A stretch of 64,000 nucleotides of DNA from an uncultured Clostridia bacterium (GCA_934792465.1 CAKVOK010000006.1:23369-87368); one strand, 5' to 3'. Positions 26,807-36,877 are shown, counted from the first letter of the stretch. A program made the numbers and translations. Notes: a model not told the origin generated them from the letters alone.

Positions 26807-28390
26807 ATGAAAAGAAAAATTGCACTTTTACTTGCGGTACTTACGGCAGCGGCAGCATTGGGCGGCTGCGGAAACAAGGAAAAAAATAAAACCGCTTCGG
26901 AGGTTACGTACAACGGCGATGCAATCTATCCCGTTAAATGCGACGATACAATTACGTACTGGATACCTCTCAATGCGGTGTTGTCCACAACGGTTTCAAA
27001 CTTCGGCGAGAGCGCAATCGGTAAAAAGCTGGCTGAAGATACAGGCGTAAAGATTAAATACATACACCCCACGGCAGGCGGAGAAGCAGACCAGTTCAGC
27101 GTTTTGCTGGCTTCGGGAGAGCTGCCGGATATAATCAACTGGGACTGGCGTGCATACGGCGCAGACAAGGCAATGGACAACAAATATATAATCAAATTGA
27201 ACGATACAATAGATAAATATGCACCGAATCTGAAAAACCTGATAAAATCGGACGGTGAGCTTGAAAAAATGCTCAAAACCGACGACGGAAGCTATTATGC
27301 ATTCCCGTTTTTGAGAGGCGATGAAGAACTCTGTACATATTCCGGCCCGATAGTCCGCAAGGATTGGCTTGATAAGCTCGGTTTGGACGTTCCGGAAACG
27401 GTTGACGAGTGGGAAACCATGCTCAGAAGATTTAAGACGGAGCTTAATGTAAAAACTCCGCTTACCTGCACAAGCGCAGCTTTCAAAGACGGCTTTTTGA
27501 GCGGAGCGTTCGGTGCGCCGTACGCCTTCTATGTCGACGACAACGGCAAGGCAAAATACGGACCTATAGAGCCGGGCTTCAAGGATTTTCTTGTTACTGC
27601 GAACAAGTGGTATAAAGAGGGACTTCTGGACAAAAACGTAGCTTCCGTAACGGATACGGGTGCGCTGATTATGAACGAAACCGCAGGTGCTACATTCGGA
27701 TTTGTCGGCGGCGGAATAGGAACGTTTCTTGAAAATATGCAGAAAACGAATCCGAAATTCGATGTTGTCGGAGCGCCTTACCCCGTTCTCAACAAAGGCG
27801 ACAGACCTATGATTTGCCAGAAAGAAAACAGATACGGTTCGGCACCGTCCGCAGCAATTACGACGAACTGCAAAAACGTTGAGCTTGCGGCACGCTTTTT
27901 GGATTACGGATATTCGGAAAAAGGCAGTATGCTCTACAATTTCGGAATCGAGGGCGAAAGCTACGAAATTGTTGACGGAAAGCCGGCGTTCACGAAAAAG
28001 ATTACAAACGACCCCGAGGGCAGAACTATAGACGCCATGATTTCGATGTACTCTCTCGTAGGCTCGAGCGGAACATTTGCGCAGCGTCTTGATGCCGTAA
28101 ATCTTACAAGACCGTTTGAACAGCAGCAGAAAGCCGTTGACGTGTGGTCGGATACGGATGCGGATAAGCACATTATCCCTCCGATTATTTTCACGCAGGA
28201 CGAAAACAGCCAAATGGGCAACAGTATGTCGGAAATAGAAACGTATGTTTCGGGTATGGTTATGAAGATGATAACCGGCGTTGAAAGCGTTGATAAATAC
28301 GATGAATTTGTCGCACAGATAAAGAAATTTAATATTGACAAGGTATTGGAATGTTATCAAGCTGCTTTGAAGAGATATAACAGCAGATAG
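26807..28390 (+). CDS. ABC sugar-transport substrate-binding lipoprotein
   Basis: A 527-residue extracellular solute-binding protein (family 1). The lipobox ALGGCG puts the lipidated cysteine at residue 21 (AAAALGGC), so it is membrane-anchored outside the cell. The body shows the family blocks TGVKIKYIHP, FSVLLASGELPDIINWDW and VRKDWLDKLGLDVPETVDEWETML. The length, over 500 residues, is typical of LplA/YtcQ-type proteins that bind oligosaccharides. ATG 26807 follows GTGAGGGA. With the two permeases just downstream it imports the lyase products; no ATPase gene is nearby, so a shared MsmK-type ATPase encoded elsewhere is likely. Confidence 0.92.
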   Translation: MKRKIALLLAVLTAAAALGGCGNKEKNKTASEVTYNGDAIYPVKCDDTITYWIPLNAVLSTTVSNFGESAIGKKLAEDTGVKIKYIHPTAGGEADQFSVLLASGELPDIINWDWRAYGADKAMDNKYIIKLNDTIDKYAPNLKNLIKSDGELEKMLKTDDGSYYAFPFLRGDEELCTYSGPIVRKDWLDKLGLDVPETVDEWETMLRRFKTELNVKTPLTCTSAAFKDGFLSGAFGAPYAFYVDDNGKAKYGPIEPGFKDFLVTANKWYKEGLLDKNVASVTDTGALIMNETAGATFGFVGGGIGTFLENMQKTNPKFDVVGAPYPVLNKGDRPMICQKENRYGSAPSAAITTNCKNVELAARFLDYGYSEKGSMLYNFGIEGESYEIVDGKPAFTKKITNDPEGRTIDAMISMYSLVGSSGTFAQRLDAVNLTRPFEQQQKAVDVWSDTDADKHIIPPIIFTQDENSQMGNSMSEIETYVSGMVMKMITGVESVDKYDEFVAQIKKFNIDKVLECYQAALKRYNSR

Positions 28391-28408
28391 TAAAAGGAGC
28401 AATTATTC

Positions 28409-29311
28409 GTGAACAGACTAAAAAAGGAAATGTCCAAAAACTGGCTTTTGTACCTTATGTTTTTGCCCGCATTTCTGTATTATGTTATTTTTTGCTATGT
28501 TCCAATGGTAGGGTCGGTAATGGCTTTTCAGAATTACCACCCCGCCGACGGGATTTTAGGCAGCCAATGGGTCGGATTTAAGCATTTTATTGATTTTTTC
28601 ACAAACTATTATTTCTGGACCCTTATACGAAATACAGTATGGATAAATATCGTAGGCTTGGCATTTGTATTCCCGGCACCGATTTTGTTTGCGCTGCTGC
28701 TTAACGAGATTTATACGAAAAAATTTAAATCCGTTGTGCAGACGATTTCTTATATGCCGCATTTTATCTCGCTTGTTGTAATGTGCGGTATGGTAAAGGC
28801 TTTCGTATCGGATACGGGATTTATAAGCGCATTTGTTTCGCTTTTTACGGGCGAGAGGGTTAATCTTCTCGGCGACCCGAAATATTTCGTAACGATATTT
28901 ACGGCGAGCGGCATATGGCAGGAGCTTGGATGGAACTCGATTATTTATATTGCGGCGCTGTCCGCAGTGGACGAATCGCTTTATGAAGCGGCAAAGATTG
29001 ACGGCGCAGGCAAGCTGAAACAGGTAATTCATGTAACGCTGCCGGGCATTTTGCCTACAATAGTCATAATGCTGATTATGAACATAGGTACTATGCTTTC
29101 TGTTGGATACGAAAAGATAATTTTGCTTTACAACGACTTGGTTCTTGACAAAGCGGACGTTATTTCGTCGTTTGTATACAGAAAAGGTCTTGTGGATATG
29201 AACTGGAGCTATTCGACGGCGGTCGGACTTTTCAGCTCGGCTGTCAACTTTGCGCTTGTTATGGGAAGCAACTATCTTTCGCGCAAATTCAGCGAATCGA
29301 GCTTGTGGTAA
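28409..29311 (+). CDS. ABC sugar permease (LplB-like, CUT1)
   Basis: A 300-residue integral membrane protein with about six transmembrane segments, starting at GTG 28409 after AAAGGAG. The N-terminus WLLYLMFLPAFLYYVIFCYVP and the cytoplasmic EAA loop, DESLYEAAKIDGAGKLKQV, are characteristic of the LplB/YtcP-type permeases that partner long solute-binding lipoproteins. Gap to the binding protein is 18 bp and to the second permease 13 bp, so one transcript is expected. Confidence 0.92.
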   Translation: MNRLKKEMSKNWLLYLMFLPAFLYYVIFCYVPMVGSVMAFQNYHPADGILGSQWVGFKHFIDFFTNYYFWTLIRNTVWINIVGLAFVFPAPILFALLLNEIYTKKFKSVVQTISYMPHFISLVVMCGMVKAFVSDTGFISAFVSLFTGERVNLLGDPKYFVTIFTASGIWQELGWNSIIYIAALSAVDESLYEAAKIDGAGKLKQVIHVTLPGILPTIVIMLIMNIGTMLSVGYEKIILLYNDLVLDKADVISSFVYRKGLVDMNWSYSTAVGLFSSAVNFALVMGSNYLSRKFSESSLW

Positions 29312-29324
29312 GGGGGATATTGAA

Positions 29325-30203
29325 ATGGTAAAAATGAGTTTTGGCGAAAAGTGTTTTAAGGTGTTTAACGTAATTTTTATGATTTTACTTTCCCTGGCGA
29401 TGCTTTATCCGCTTATGTATGTTATCTTTGCTTCGCTCAGCGATTCGAATGCACTGAGATTGTACGACGGAATGCTTCTGCATCCGATAGGATTTACGAC
29501 AACGGCGTATACGAAGGTGTTTCAGAACCCGATGATTTACAAAGGCTTCCTGAATACGATTTACGTGCTTTTCTTCGGTACGCTTACGAACACGATTCTC
29601 ACGGTCGTTACGGGGTATGTGCTGTCGAGAAGAGATTTTTCTGCGGCAAAGTATATGAATATATTCGTCATAGTTACGATGTATTTCAGCGGCGGACTTA
29701 TACCTACGTTTCTTACGGTTAAGGCACTCGGACTTTTTAACAACCGCTGGGTGCTTATTATCCCGTCGGCATTGAGCACATACAACCTTATTATAATGCG
29801 TGCGGCATTTCTTTCCGTACCGAAGAGCCTGGAAGAGGCTGCGTTCATAGACGGCGCAAACCATATGACGGTGCTGTTTAAAATACTTGTGCCTGTGGTA
29901 AAGGCGACTATCGCCGTAATAGTTCTCTACAGTGCGGTAGGACACTGGAATTCGTGGTTCAACGCCATGATTTATATCCAGGACGCAAACAAATTCCCGC
30001 TTCAATTGGTGCTTAGGTCTATACTGATACAAAACGACACGTCGAAGATGACCCAGGCGGTCGGTGACACAAGCCGTGCGAATATCAGTGAAACCATTAA
30101 ATACGCAACGATTGTTGTTGCGACGATTCCTATACTTGCGATATATCCGTTTTTGCAGAAATATTTTGTAAAGGGAACTATGCTCGGAGCGGTTAAGGAA
30201 TAA
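29325..30203 (+). CDS. ABC sugar permease (YtcP/LplC-like, CUT1)
   Basis: A 292-residue membrane protein that completes the permease heterodimer. The EAA loop is seen as PKSLEEAAFIDGANHMTVLF, and the N-terminal MLYPLMYVIFASLSD motif is typical of the second CUT1 permease. ATG 29325 lies behind AGGGGGATATTGAA. The C-terminal end YFVKGTMLGAVKE is the usual terminus of this subfamily. No ATP-binding subunit follows. Confidence 0.92.
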   Translation: MVKMSFGEKCFKVFNVIFMILLSLAMLYPLMYVIFASLSDSNALRLYDGMLLHPIGFTTTAYTKVFQNPMIYKGFLNTIYVLFFGTLTNTILTVVTGYVLSRRDFSAAKYMNIFVIVTMYFSGGLIPTFLTVKALGLFNNRWVLIIPSALSTYNLIIMRAAFLSVPKSLEEAAFIDGANHMTVLFKILVPVVKATIAVIVLYSAVGHWNSWFNAMIYIQDANKFPLQLVLRSILIQNDTSKMTQAVGDTSRANISETIKYATIVVATIPILAIYPFLQKYFVKGTMLGAVKE

Positions 30204-30228
30204 AAATTAAAAAGTAAAGGAATAAATT

Positions 30229-30750
30229 ATGAATATAGTTGCTGAAATCATTGGAATAATCGGAATTGTTTGCTCTCTGCTGTCTTTTCAGTGCGAAAAG
30301 CGAAAGAGCGTTATGCTTTTTCAGGTAATGGCAAGTTTTATGTTTATGACTCAGCTGTTTCTCGTAGGGGCGGTGACGGGTGCGTGTCTTGACCTGATAA
30401 ATTTCACGAGAAGCCTGTTTTTTTCAATCGACAGGAAATGGGCAAAATCGCACTGGTGGCTTGCGTTTTTTATGCTTGTGCTGATTGGTGCGGGAATTGT
30501 AACGTGGAAAGACGCATACAGCATATTGCCGATAATCGGTTCGCTTTTGTCGACCGTGGCGCTGTGGATGAAGACAAGCAAAAACATACGGCTTATTTCG
30601 TTTTTTTCAGGTCCGTGCTGGCTGATATACAATATAGTGAACGGCGCTTATTCCGCTGCTGTCAACGAGCTTATTGCAATGACATCTATAGTAATAGGTA
30701 TGTTCAGGCATGACATAGGAAAAAAAGAAGTGAAAGCGGAAAGAGATTGA
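30229..30750 (+). CDS. YgjV-like inner membrane protein
   Basis: A 173-residue protein with about five hydrophobic segments and no enzymatic motif. The pattern IGIIGIVCSLLSFQCEKRKSV at the N-terminus and FSGPCWLIYNIVNGAYSA near the C-terminus match the YgjV family of small membrane proteins of unknown function. It begins 25 bp after the permease gene and so probably is the last gene of the transport operon. A separate promoter for the regulator follows. Confidence 0.75.
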   Translation: MNIVAEIIGIIGIVCSLLSFQCEKRKSVMLFQVMASFMFMTQLFLVGAVTGACLDLINFTRSLFFSIDRKWAKSHWWLAFFMLVLIGAGIVTWKDAYSILPIIGSLLSTVALWMKTSKNIRLISFFSGPCWLIYNIVNGAYSAAVNELIAMTSIVIGMFRHDIGKKEVKAERD

Positions 30751-30780
30751 ATTTGATTTGTTTTCCGAAACTGCCTAACC

Positions 30781-30809
30781 TTGACAATTAAGCGTTATAA
30801 TGGTATAAT
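30781..30809 (+). promoter_or_regulatory. Consensus sigma-A promoter of the LacI regulator gene
   Basis: TTGACA (30781-30786) and TATAAT (30804-30809), both perfect, are 17 bp apart. No copy of the AAACGTTT operator lies near, so the regulator is probably expressed steadily and not autorepressed. Confidence 0.85.
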
Positions 30810-30904
30810 TATATTGGAGTTGTAAAATAAAAAACGGAGAAAAAAGATGATTTTTTTCGACATTAACTTAATACGCATATATTGGTCGGAGGTGGAAAAG
30901 CGTA

Positions 30905-31945
30905 ATGGTAAAGAAAAAAAGAGTAACCATAAAGGATATTTCGGAAGAGGTCGGCGTATCCTGTACTATTATAAATAGGGCGCTTAACAATAAAGAAGGG
31001 GTAAGTGCGGAAACAAGGCAAAAAATACTCGAAACGGCAGACAGGCTCGGATATCGGGTAAACAGAGTTGCACAGAGTATGGCGAGAAACTGCATAAATA
31101 TCGGCGTGCTGATACCCGATTCCTGGCTTGACTATTATAATATTATAAAAAAAGGAATAGACGAAGAATTTGAAATATTGCGTGATTATAATGTCGAATG
31201 TAAATATTATACGGTTAATAACATTCATTCAAGCAAGGGAACGATTCAGGCATTGAAAAAATGCATTGAGGACGGCGTTCACGGCGTGATAATCTGTGAC
31301 GCTTTTCCGTTCGGGCTTGAGAAGATATTCGATGAATTAAGGGAAAATAATATAGCCGTGGTGCTTAGCTGCGGTTTGCATTGCCTGAACGACAGGGTTT
31401 TGTGTTCGGTGCAGGTAGACGCCTACTGTTCCGGGAAAATGGCGGCGGAGATGCTCGGGTTTCTTACAAAGGAAAATCCCGATGTCGTAATATTCGTCGG
31501 CAACAAGGACAACGATGAGCATCAGCTCAAAATTAAAGGGTTCATAGATGAGGCGAAGATTAAAAATCTGAATATCATAGGAATTTACGAAACCCACGAC
31601 GACGCCGTCATTGCGCATCAGCTTGCGAATAAGGTTATAGGCGAATGCGACGGTGTGGACGGTATTTATTCGGCTACGGCGAATACGGCTTCGATTTGCG
31701 ATGCGGTAATAGAAAAAAACTGCAATGCGCAGATTGTGGGAACGGATTTGTGCGAGGAAACCGTTAATTATATAAAAAGCGGCGTGATACAGTGTGCAAT
31801 TTATCAGGACCTTGAAATGCAAGGACGCAAGGCAATGCGGATTTTGTACGAATACCTTGCGGAGCATGAGGAAACGGATAAAATTGTAAGGATAACACCG
31901 CACCTTGTGATAAGCAGCAATGTGGATTCGTATTATAAGGAGTAG
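30905..31945 (+). CDS. LacI family transcriptional regulator
   Basis: A 346-residue repressor. Residues 5-55 form the LacI helix-turn-helix plus hinge helix (VTIKDISEEVGVSCTIINRA, then NKEGVSAETRQKI, and VNRVAQSMARN); the remainder is a periplasmic-binding-like sensor domain, with NIGVLIPDSW starting it. Ligand is presumably a product of the polysaccharide. It is expressed from its own promoter and is followed 44 bp later by the AGE epimerase. The palindromes at 6739 and 7022 are the best candidate operators in the window. Confidence 0.92.
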   Translation: MVKKKRVTIKDISEEVGVSCTIINRALNNKEGVSAETRQKILETADRLGYRVNRVAQSMARNCINIGVLIPDSWLDYYNIIKKGIDEEFEILRDYNVECKYYTVNNIHSSKGTIQALKKCIEDGVHGVIICDAFPFGLEKIFDELRENNIAVVLSCGLHCLNDRVLCSVQVDAYCSGKMAAEMLGFLTKENPDVVIFVGNKDNDEHQLKIKGFIDEAKIKNLNIIGIYETHDDAVIAHQLANKVIGECDGVDGIYSATANTASICDAVIEKNCNAQIVGTDLCEETVNYIKSGVIQCAIYQDLEMQGRKAMRILYEYLAEHEETDKIVRITPHLVISSNVDSYYKE

Positions 31946-31989
31946 AATGCATATTTCATAATTCTTCGTATCGGAAAAGGAGAATATGA

Positions 31990-33108
31990 ATGGATTATAA
32001 ATCATATTTAACGGAAAATGTTATACCGTTTTGGCTGAAAAACGGAATTGACCGTGAGCTTGGCGGAATTTACCTTTATCTGGACGAAAAAGGCAAGCTC
32101 TACGGTGATGAAAAAGGTGCTTGGTTTCAAGGCAGGGCACTTTATACACTGAGCCGTGCATACAACACTATTGAGAAAAGAACGGAGTACTTGAAAGCGG
32201 CAGAGGTAATATACGGCTTTTTGAAAAAATGCCGGCATGATGATGGACGTCTTGGATTTAAGGTTTCAAGGGATGGCAGAACAATTGCCATGAATGATTT
32301 TGATTACAGTGAGATGTTTGCGGCAATAGGCTGTGCCGAATACTTTCTTGCAAGCGGAAATGAGGAAGCGGCGGAATATGCAAAGCTGTTTTTTGAAAAA
32401 GCAAGGGAACTGTATTTTGAAAATATGAATGCTGTGGGAAAAACCTCATTGTATAAGCAGGTCGCACCGTCAATGATTATGCTTTCGGTGTCGCAGATTA
32501 TGAGAAAGCTTGATTCGAAATACGATAATGTCGCATCGGATATGCTTGAAGAAATTACGCGCGGCGGCAATGTAAAGGATTTTGCAATGCTTGAAAATGT
32601 ATCTCCGACGGGAGAATTTGTAAATTCACCGGAGGGCAGACTTGTAAATCCCGGTCACAGCCTTGAATGTGCATGGTTTTTGATGAGCGAGGGTATGTAT
32701 CGAAACGATAAGAGCCTTATATCCATTGCAAAAAATATGATTGACGTATCCATGAATTTGGGTCTTAGAAACAACGGGATTATTGCATTTTGCGACGTTT
32801 TGGGGAATCCGCCGGAAGCACTTGAATGGGATATGCATATTTGGTGGCCGCAGTGCGAGGCAATGATAGCAAACTGTCTTTGCTATAAAGCTACAGGTGA
32901 AGAAAAGTATATGGACGCTTTTCGAAAGCTTGAGAATTATGTGTTTACACACTTTGCGGACAAGGTAAACGGTGAATGGTACGGCTATATGCATTATGAC
33001 GGAACGGTGGCAAATACGCTGAAAGGGAATATATCAAAAGGACTTTTCCACCTGCCCCGTATGCTTATGCAGATTTATGAAATTGAAAATCATAGGATAG
33101 TTTTTTAG
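31990..33108 (+). CDS. AGE (N-acylglucosamine 2-epimerase) family protein
   Basis: A 372-residue cytosolic alpha/alpha-barrel protein. Family blocks include GAWFQGRALYTLSRAYN, the RLVNPGHSLECAWFLM segment with the conserved His, and DMHIWWPQCEAMIANCLC, whose WWPQCE motif is diagnostic of the superfamily. Members epimerise GlcNAc/ManNAc or interconvert cellobiose, mannose or glucose type sugars. ATG 31990 follows AAAAGGAG by 7 bases. Position at the end of the locus suggests it processes a released sugar, perhaps a hexosamine. Terminated by a strong hairpin. Confidence 0.88.
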   Translation: MDYKSYLTENVIPFWLKNGIDRELGGIYLYLDEKGKLYGDEKGAWFQGRALYTLSRAYNTIEKRTEYLKAAEVIYGFLKKCRHDDGRLGFKVSRDGRTIAMNDFDYSEMFAAIGCAEYFLASGNEEAAEYAKLFFEKARELYFENMNAVGKTSLYKQVAPSMIMLSVSQIMRKLDSKYDNVASDMLEEITRGGNVKDFAMLENVSPTGEFVNSPEGRLVNPGHSLECAWFLMSEGMYRNDKSLISIAKNMIDVSMNLGLRNNGIIAFCDVLGNPPEALEWDMHIWWPQCEAMIANCLCYKATGEEKYMDAFRKLENYVFTHFADKVNGEWYGYMHYDGTVANTLKGNISKGLFHLPRMLMQIYEIENHRIVF

Positions 33109-33115
33109 AGTATCG

Positions 33116-33162
33116 AAAGAGGGTGCAGAAAAACGATTTCGTTTTTCTGCACCCTCTTTTGA
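33116..33162 (+). terminator. Strong terminator closing the polysaccharide locus
   Basis: A perfect stem AAAGAGGGTGCAGAAAAACG with its complement (33116-33135 with 33140-33159), loop ATTT, then TTTT. It functions in either direction; the next gene leftward is tatD. Confidence 0.92.
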
Positions 33163-33227
33163 TAATATATGATTTATGCGGATTTTAGAAAATTGCAGCC
33201 AATTTTCCCCACAAACAGCCGATATAT

Positions 33228-34082
33228 AAGCTAAATTTTGCACTACGTGCAAAGCTAAATTATCTCGTTTCACTCGATAGCTAAATTGTTTCTTACGAAA
33301 CAGCTAAATTAAATTCGCTATGCGAATTTAGCTATTACAATCCCTCCACCGCCATGGGCGGTCCCCACACCTCCGCTGCACGGTAGCTTCCGGCGCCTTT
33401 ACACAACCCTTCCACCACTAACGTGGTCCCCCTCCCCTTACACAGGGGAGGCGTTGGTCTGTGCCGCTGAATTAGGGTTTGTGCGCTTCGATAGGCTCCC
33501 CTGTGTAAGGGCACCGGAGTAATGCCTGTGGCATACGTAGGCGTGCCTTGGTAGAGCTGGCAGCGTAGCTGACTGAGGGGTTGTAGGTCTGCACTCGCTT
33601 CATATAGGCTCCCTCTTCGAGGGAGCTGTCAGTGTAGCTGACTGAGAGAGTTTATTAAGCTAAATTTTGCACTACGTGCAAAGCTAAATTATCTCATTAC
33701 ATTCGATAGCTAAATTGTTTCTTGCGAAACAGCTAAATTAAATTCGCTATGCGAATTTAGCTATTACAATCCCTCCACCGCCACGGGCGGTCCCACTCCC
33801 TTTACACAAGGATTTTGACAACCCTTCCACCACTGACGTGGTCCCCCTCCCCTTACACAGGGGAGGCGTTGGTCTGTGCCGCTGAATTAGGTTTGTGCGG
33901 ACTTCTATAGGCTACCCTGTGTAAGGGCACTCACTTAGGTTTGCACATGCTTCATTAGGCTCCCCTGTGTAAGGGGAGCTGGCAGCGTAGCTGACTGAGG
34001 GGTTGTAGGTCTGCACCATACTTCTGCAGGCGTGCCTTGGTAGAGCTGGCGGCAAAGCCGACTGAGGGGTTGTAGGTATGCA
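33228..34082 (-). repeat. Mosaic hairpin repeat block 5 (longest)
   Basis: The roughly 1.06-kb gap between the epimerase and tatD is repeat throughout. It contains two full AATTTAGCT arrays (about 33228-33333 and 33657-33760), several G-rich hairpin modules and at least four CAGTCAGC-type modules, all in inverted orientation compared with blocks 1-4, matching the leftward genes. The second half partly duplicates the first. No gene is credible. Confidence 0.9.
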
Positions 34083-34165
34083 GAAGCTTGAGGTTTTATA
34101 TAAAAATTACGGGCGGATATTATCCGCCCGTACAGGTTAAAAAAATTATTCGTATTTAATTAATA

Positions 34166-34933
34166 TCAGTCTATTCGGTATACCCGCTTTGCGTTTTCCG
34201 TTGTTATGCGTTCGACTTCGCTCAACGGAATATTTTTTATTTCGGCAATCTTCTCCGCAACGAGCTTCACGCCTGCCGGGGTGTTGCGCTTGCCCCTGTT
34301 CGGCACGGGAGCGAGATACGGACTATCCGTTTCCAAAACGATGTATTCAAGCGGTATTTCCTGCGCAACCCGAACGGTTTTCACGTTGTTTTTAAAAGTC
34401 AGGCTGCCGCCGAGGGCAACCACCATGCCGAGGTTTATAGCCTCCCTCGCCAGCTCCGCACTGCCCGAAAAGCAGTGCATTATTCCGCCGGTACGGCGCA
34501 CATCATATTTTTTTATAATATCCATGCAGTCCTTGTGCGCTTCTCTGTCGTGAATTGCAAAGGGCATATTAAGCTCTGCGGAAAGCGCCATTTGGCGGTC
34601 GAACCACTTTTTCTGCGCTTCCTTTTCGTCCGCACCGTAATGATAATCAAGTCCTATTTCGCCTATCGCAACGGCTTTCGGATGCGCCGCAAGCCGTGCG
34701 ATTTCTTCTATATCTTTTTCCGTTGTCTGCGCCGCAAATTCGGGGTGTATTCCCACTGCGGCATATACGAACGGATATTTTTCCGCAAATTCCAGACTTT
34801 TTTTCGAGGACTCAACGTCCGAACCGATATTCGCATACATACCGATTCCGGCAGCATTAAGACCGCATATCACCTCGTCTGCGTCTGCCGAAAACTGCTC
34901 GTCGTCCAGATGTGCATGTGTATCAAAAAACAT
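34166..34933 (-). CDS. TatD family metal-dependent hydrolase
   Basis: A 255-residue TIM-barrel hydrolase with all metal ligands visible: DTHAHL at the N-terminus, GEIGLDYHY (Glu), FAIHDREAHKD (His), MHCFSGS (His) and LETDSPYLAP (Asp). TatD proteins have DNase or hydrolase activity of debated physiological role. The ATG lies directly after the metG stop with zero spacing, so it is coupled to metG, a very common arrangement in Firmicutes. Confidence 0.93.
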   Translation of the reverse strand: MFFDTHAHLDDEQFSADADEVICGLNAAGIGMYANIGSDVESSKKSLEFAEKYPFVYAAVGIHPEFAAQTTEKDIEEIARLAAHPKAVAIGEIGLDYHYGADEKEAQKKWFDRQMALSAELNMPFAIHDREAHKDCMDIIKKYDVRRTGGIMHCFSGSAELAREAINLGMVVALGGSLTFKNNVKTVRVAQEIPLEYIVLETDSPYLAPVPNRGKRNTPAGVKLVAEKIAEIKNIPLSEVERITTENAKRVYRID

Positions 34934-36838
34934 TTATCCCACCTGCACTCCGCTCTCTATGTCGCCGTCCGTCACGGCAAGTACGAGGTTGTCGCCGTCC
35001 GCCGCCGCAAGGAGCATACCGTTGGACTCAACGCCCCTTATCTTCGCCGGTTTCAGGTTTGCTATTATGATTATATTTTTGCCTATCATATCTTCGGGTT
35101 TGTATGCCTTTGCTATTCCGGAAACAATCTGACGTTTGTTTCCGCCGAGGTCGAGCGTAAGCTTCAGAAGCTTGTCGGCTTTTTCCACTTTTTCCGCAGC
35201 GATTACCTTTGCAACACGCAAATCCAGCTTTGCAAAATCTTCAATCGTAATTTCGGGTTTCAGATTAAGCTCTTTTGCCGGCGGTTCTTTCTCGCTCATT
35301 ATCTCTTTCAGCATAGCTTCTTCGTCTATTCTTGCGAAGAGCACCTCCGCTTTGCCGGTGTTCGGGCATTTATCTCTGCCGAAGCTCTTAATGCTTTCGA
35401 AATCACGTTTTCCGGCGTTTATCTGATTCAGTATTTTCTCTGCTGTTTCCGGCATAAATGACGAAAGCAGCACACCTATTATTCTTATTGCTTCTATGAG
35501 ATTGTGCAGTACGGTTTTGAGGCGTTCCGTGTCGTTTTTGGCGAGTACCCACGGTGCCGTTTCGTCAATATATTTGTTGCTGCGTTTTGCGAGATTGAAT
35601 ATTGCGTCAACTGCGTCCGCAACACGGAATTCCGCCATTTTTTCGCATACTGCAGTGACGGTTTCTTCCGCATATTTTATAAATTCTTCGTCAAATTCCG
35701 TTTCGTTCGGCACGAACATTTCGCCGCCGAAATATTTCTGCGTCATGGCAACGGTTCTGTTTACGAGGTTGCCGAGCGTATTCGCAAGGTCGCTGTTGAA
35801 ACGTTCTATGAGCGTGTTGTAGGTGATTGTGCCGTCCTGTGCGAAAGGCATTTCGTGCAGCGAATAGTAACGCACTGCGTCCACGCCGAAATGCTTCACA
35901 AGCTCCTGTGCATATATAACGTTTCCTCTGGATTTGCTCATTTTTTCCTCACCGAACAGCATCCACGGATGTCCGAATACCTGCTTCGGAAGAGGTTCGC
36001 CGAGCGCCATAAGCATAATCGGCCAGTATATCGTATGGAATCTTAAAATATCTTTACCGATTATATGAACGTCCGCCGGCCAGTATTTTTTGTATAAATC
36101 GCCTTTGTTATCCGGACTGTAGCCGAGCGCCGTGATGTAGTTCGAGAGTGCATCTATCCACACATATACCACATGACCGGGGTCGAAATCCACAGGAATA
36201 CCCCACGTGAAGCTTGTTCTTGATACGCAGAGGTCCTGAAGTCCCGGTTTTATGAAGTTGTTTATCATCTCGCGTTTGCGTGATTCCGGCTGAATAAATT
36301 TGGGATTTTCGTTGATGTAGTCCATCAGCTTGTCCTGATATTTGCTCATTTTGAAGAAATATGCTTCTTCCTTTGTCGGTTTTACTTCACGTCCGCAGTC
36401 CGGGCATTTGCCGTCTTTCAGCTGCGATTGCGTCCAGAACGATTCGCACGGCGTGCAGTAGAGTCCCTCGTATTCGCTTTTGTAAATATCGCCTTGGTCG
36501 TACAGCTTTTTAAATATTTTCTGCACGGCTTTAACGTGATAATCGTCGGTTGTGCGGATGAATTTGTCGTAGCTGATGTTGAGCATATCGGCAATCTCAC
36601 GGATTTCTCCGGCGATTTTGTCAACGTGCTGCTGCGGAGTTATGCCTGCGGCTTCCGCAATCTCCTGTATTTTCTGTCCGTGTTCGTCCGTTCCGGTGAG
36701 GAAGAACACGTCCTTGCCGATGAAACGGTTGAAACGTGCTATTGCGTCCGTCAGAATAATCTCATATGTATTGCCGATATGAGGTGTTTTCGATGTATAC
36801 GCAATGGCGGTGGTTATATAAAATTTTTCTTTATCCAT
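34934..36838 (-). CDS. metG: Methionyl-tRNA synthetase
   Basis: A 634-residue class I aminoacyl-tRNA synthetase charging tRNA-Met. Visible are the HIGN form of the HIGH motif in KTPHIGN, the zinc knuckle with CTPC and CPDC, the KMSKSRGN signature and a C-terminal tRNA-binding (EMAP/Trbp-like) domain (about 530-634; DLRVAKVIAAE). The ATG at 36838 is chosen because it follows AAGAAGGAG; the longer frame begins in repeat-flanking DNA. It heads the metG-tatD pair. Confidence 0.96.
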   Translation of the reverse strand: MDKEKFYITTAIAYTSKTPHIGNTYEIILTDAIARFNRFIGKDVFFLTGTDEHGQKIQEIAEAAGITPQQHVDKIAGEIREIADMLNISYDKFIRTTDDYHVKAVQKIFKKLYDQGDIYKSEYEGLYCTPCESFWTQSQLKDGKCPDCGREVKPTKEEAYFFKMSKYQDKLMDYINENPKFIQPESRKREMINNFIKPGLQDLCVSRTSFTWGIPVDFDPGHVVYVWIDALSNYITALGYSPDNKGDLYKKYWPADVHIIGKDILRFHTIYWPIMLMALGEPLPKQVFGHPWMLFGEEKMSKSRGNVIYAQELVKHFGVDAVRYYSLHEMPFAQDGTITYNTLIERFNSDLANTLGNLVNRTVAMTQKYFGGEMFVPNETEFDEEFIKYAEETVTAVCEKMAEFRVADAVDAIFNLAKRSNKYIDETAPWVLAKNDTERLKTVLHNLIEAIRIIGVLLSSFMPETAEKILNQINAGKRDFESIKSFGRDKCPNTGKAEVLFARIDEEAMLKEIMSEKEPPAKELNLKPEITIEDFAKLDLRVAKVIAAEKVEKADKLLKLTLDLGGNKRQIVSGIAKAYKPEDMIGKNIIIIANLKPAKIRGVESNGMLLAAADGDNLVLAVTDGDIESGVQVG

Positions 36839-36877
36839 TGTAATCTCCTTCTTTGTTGTTAAGTTTTGATTGGTCTG

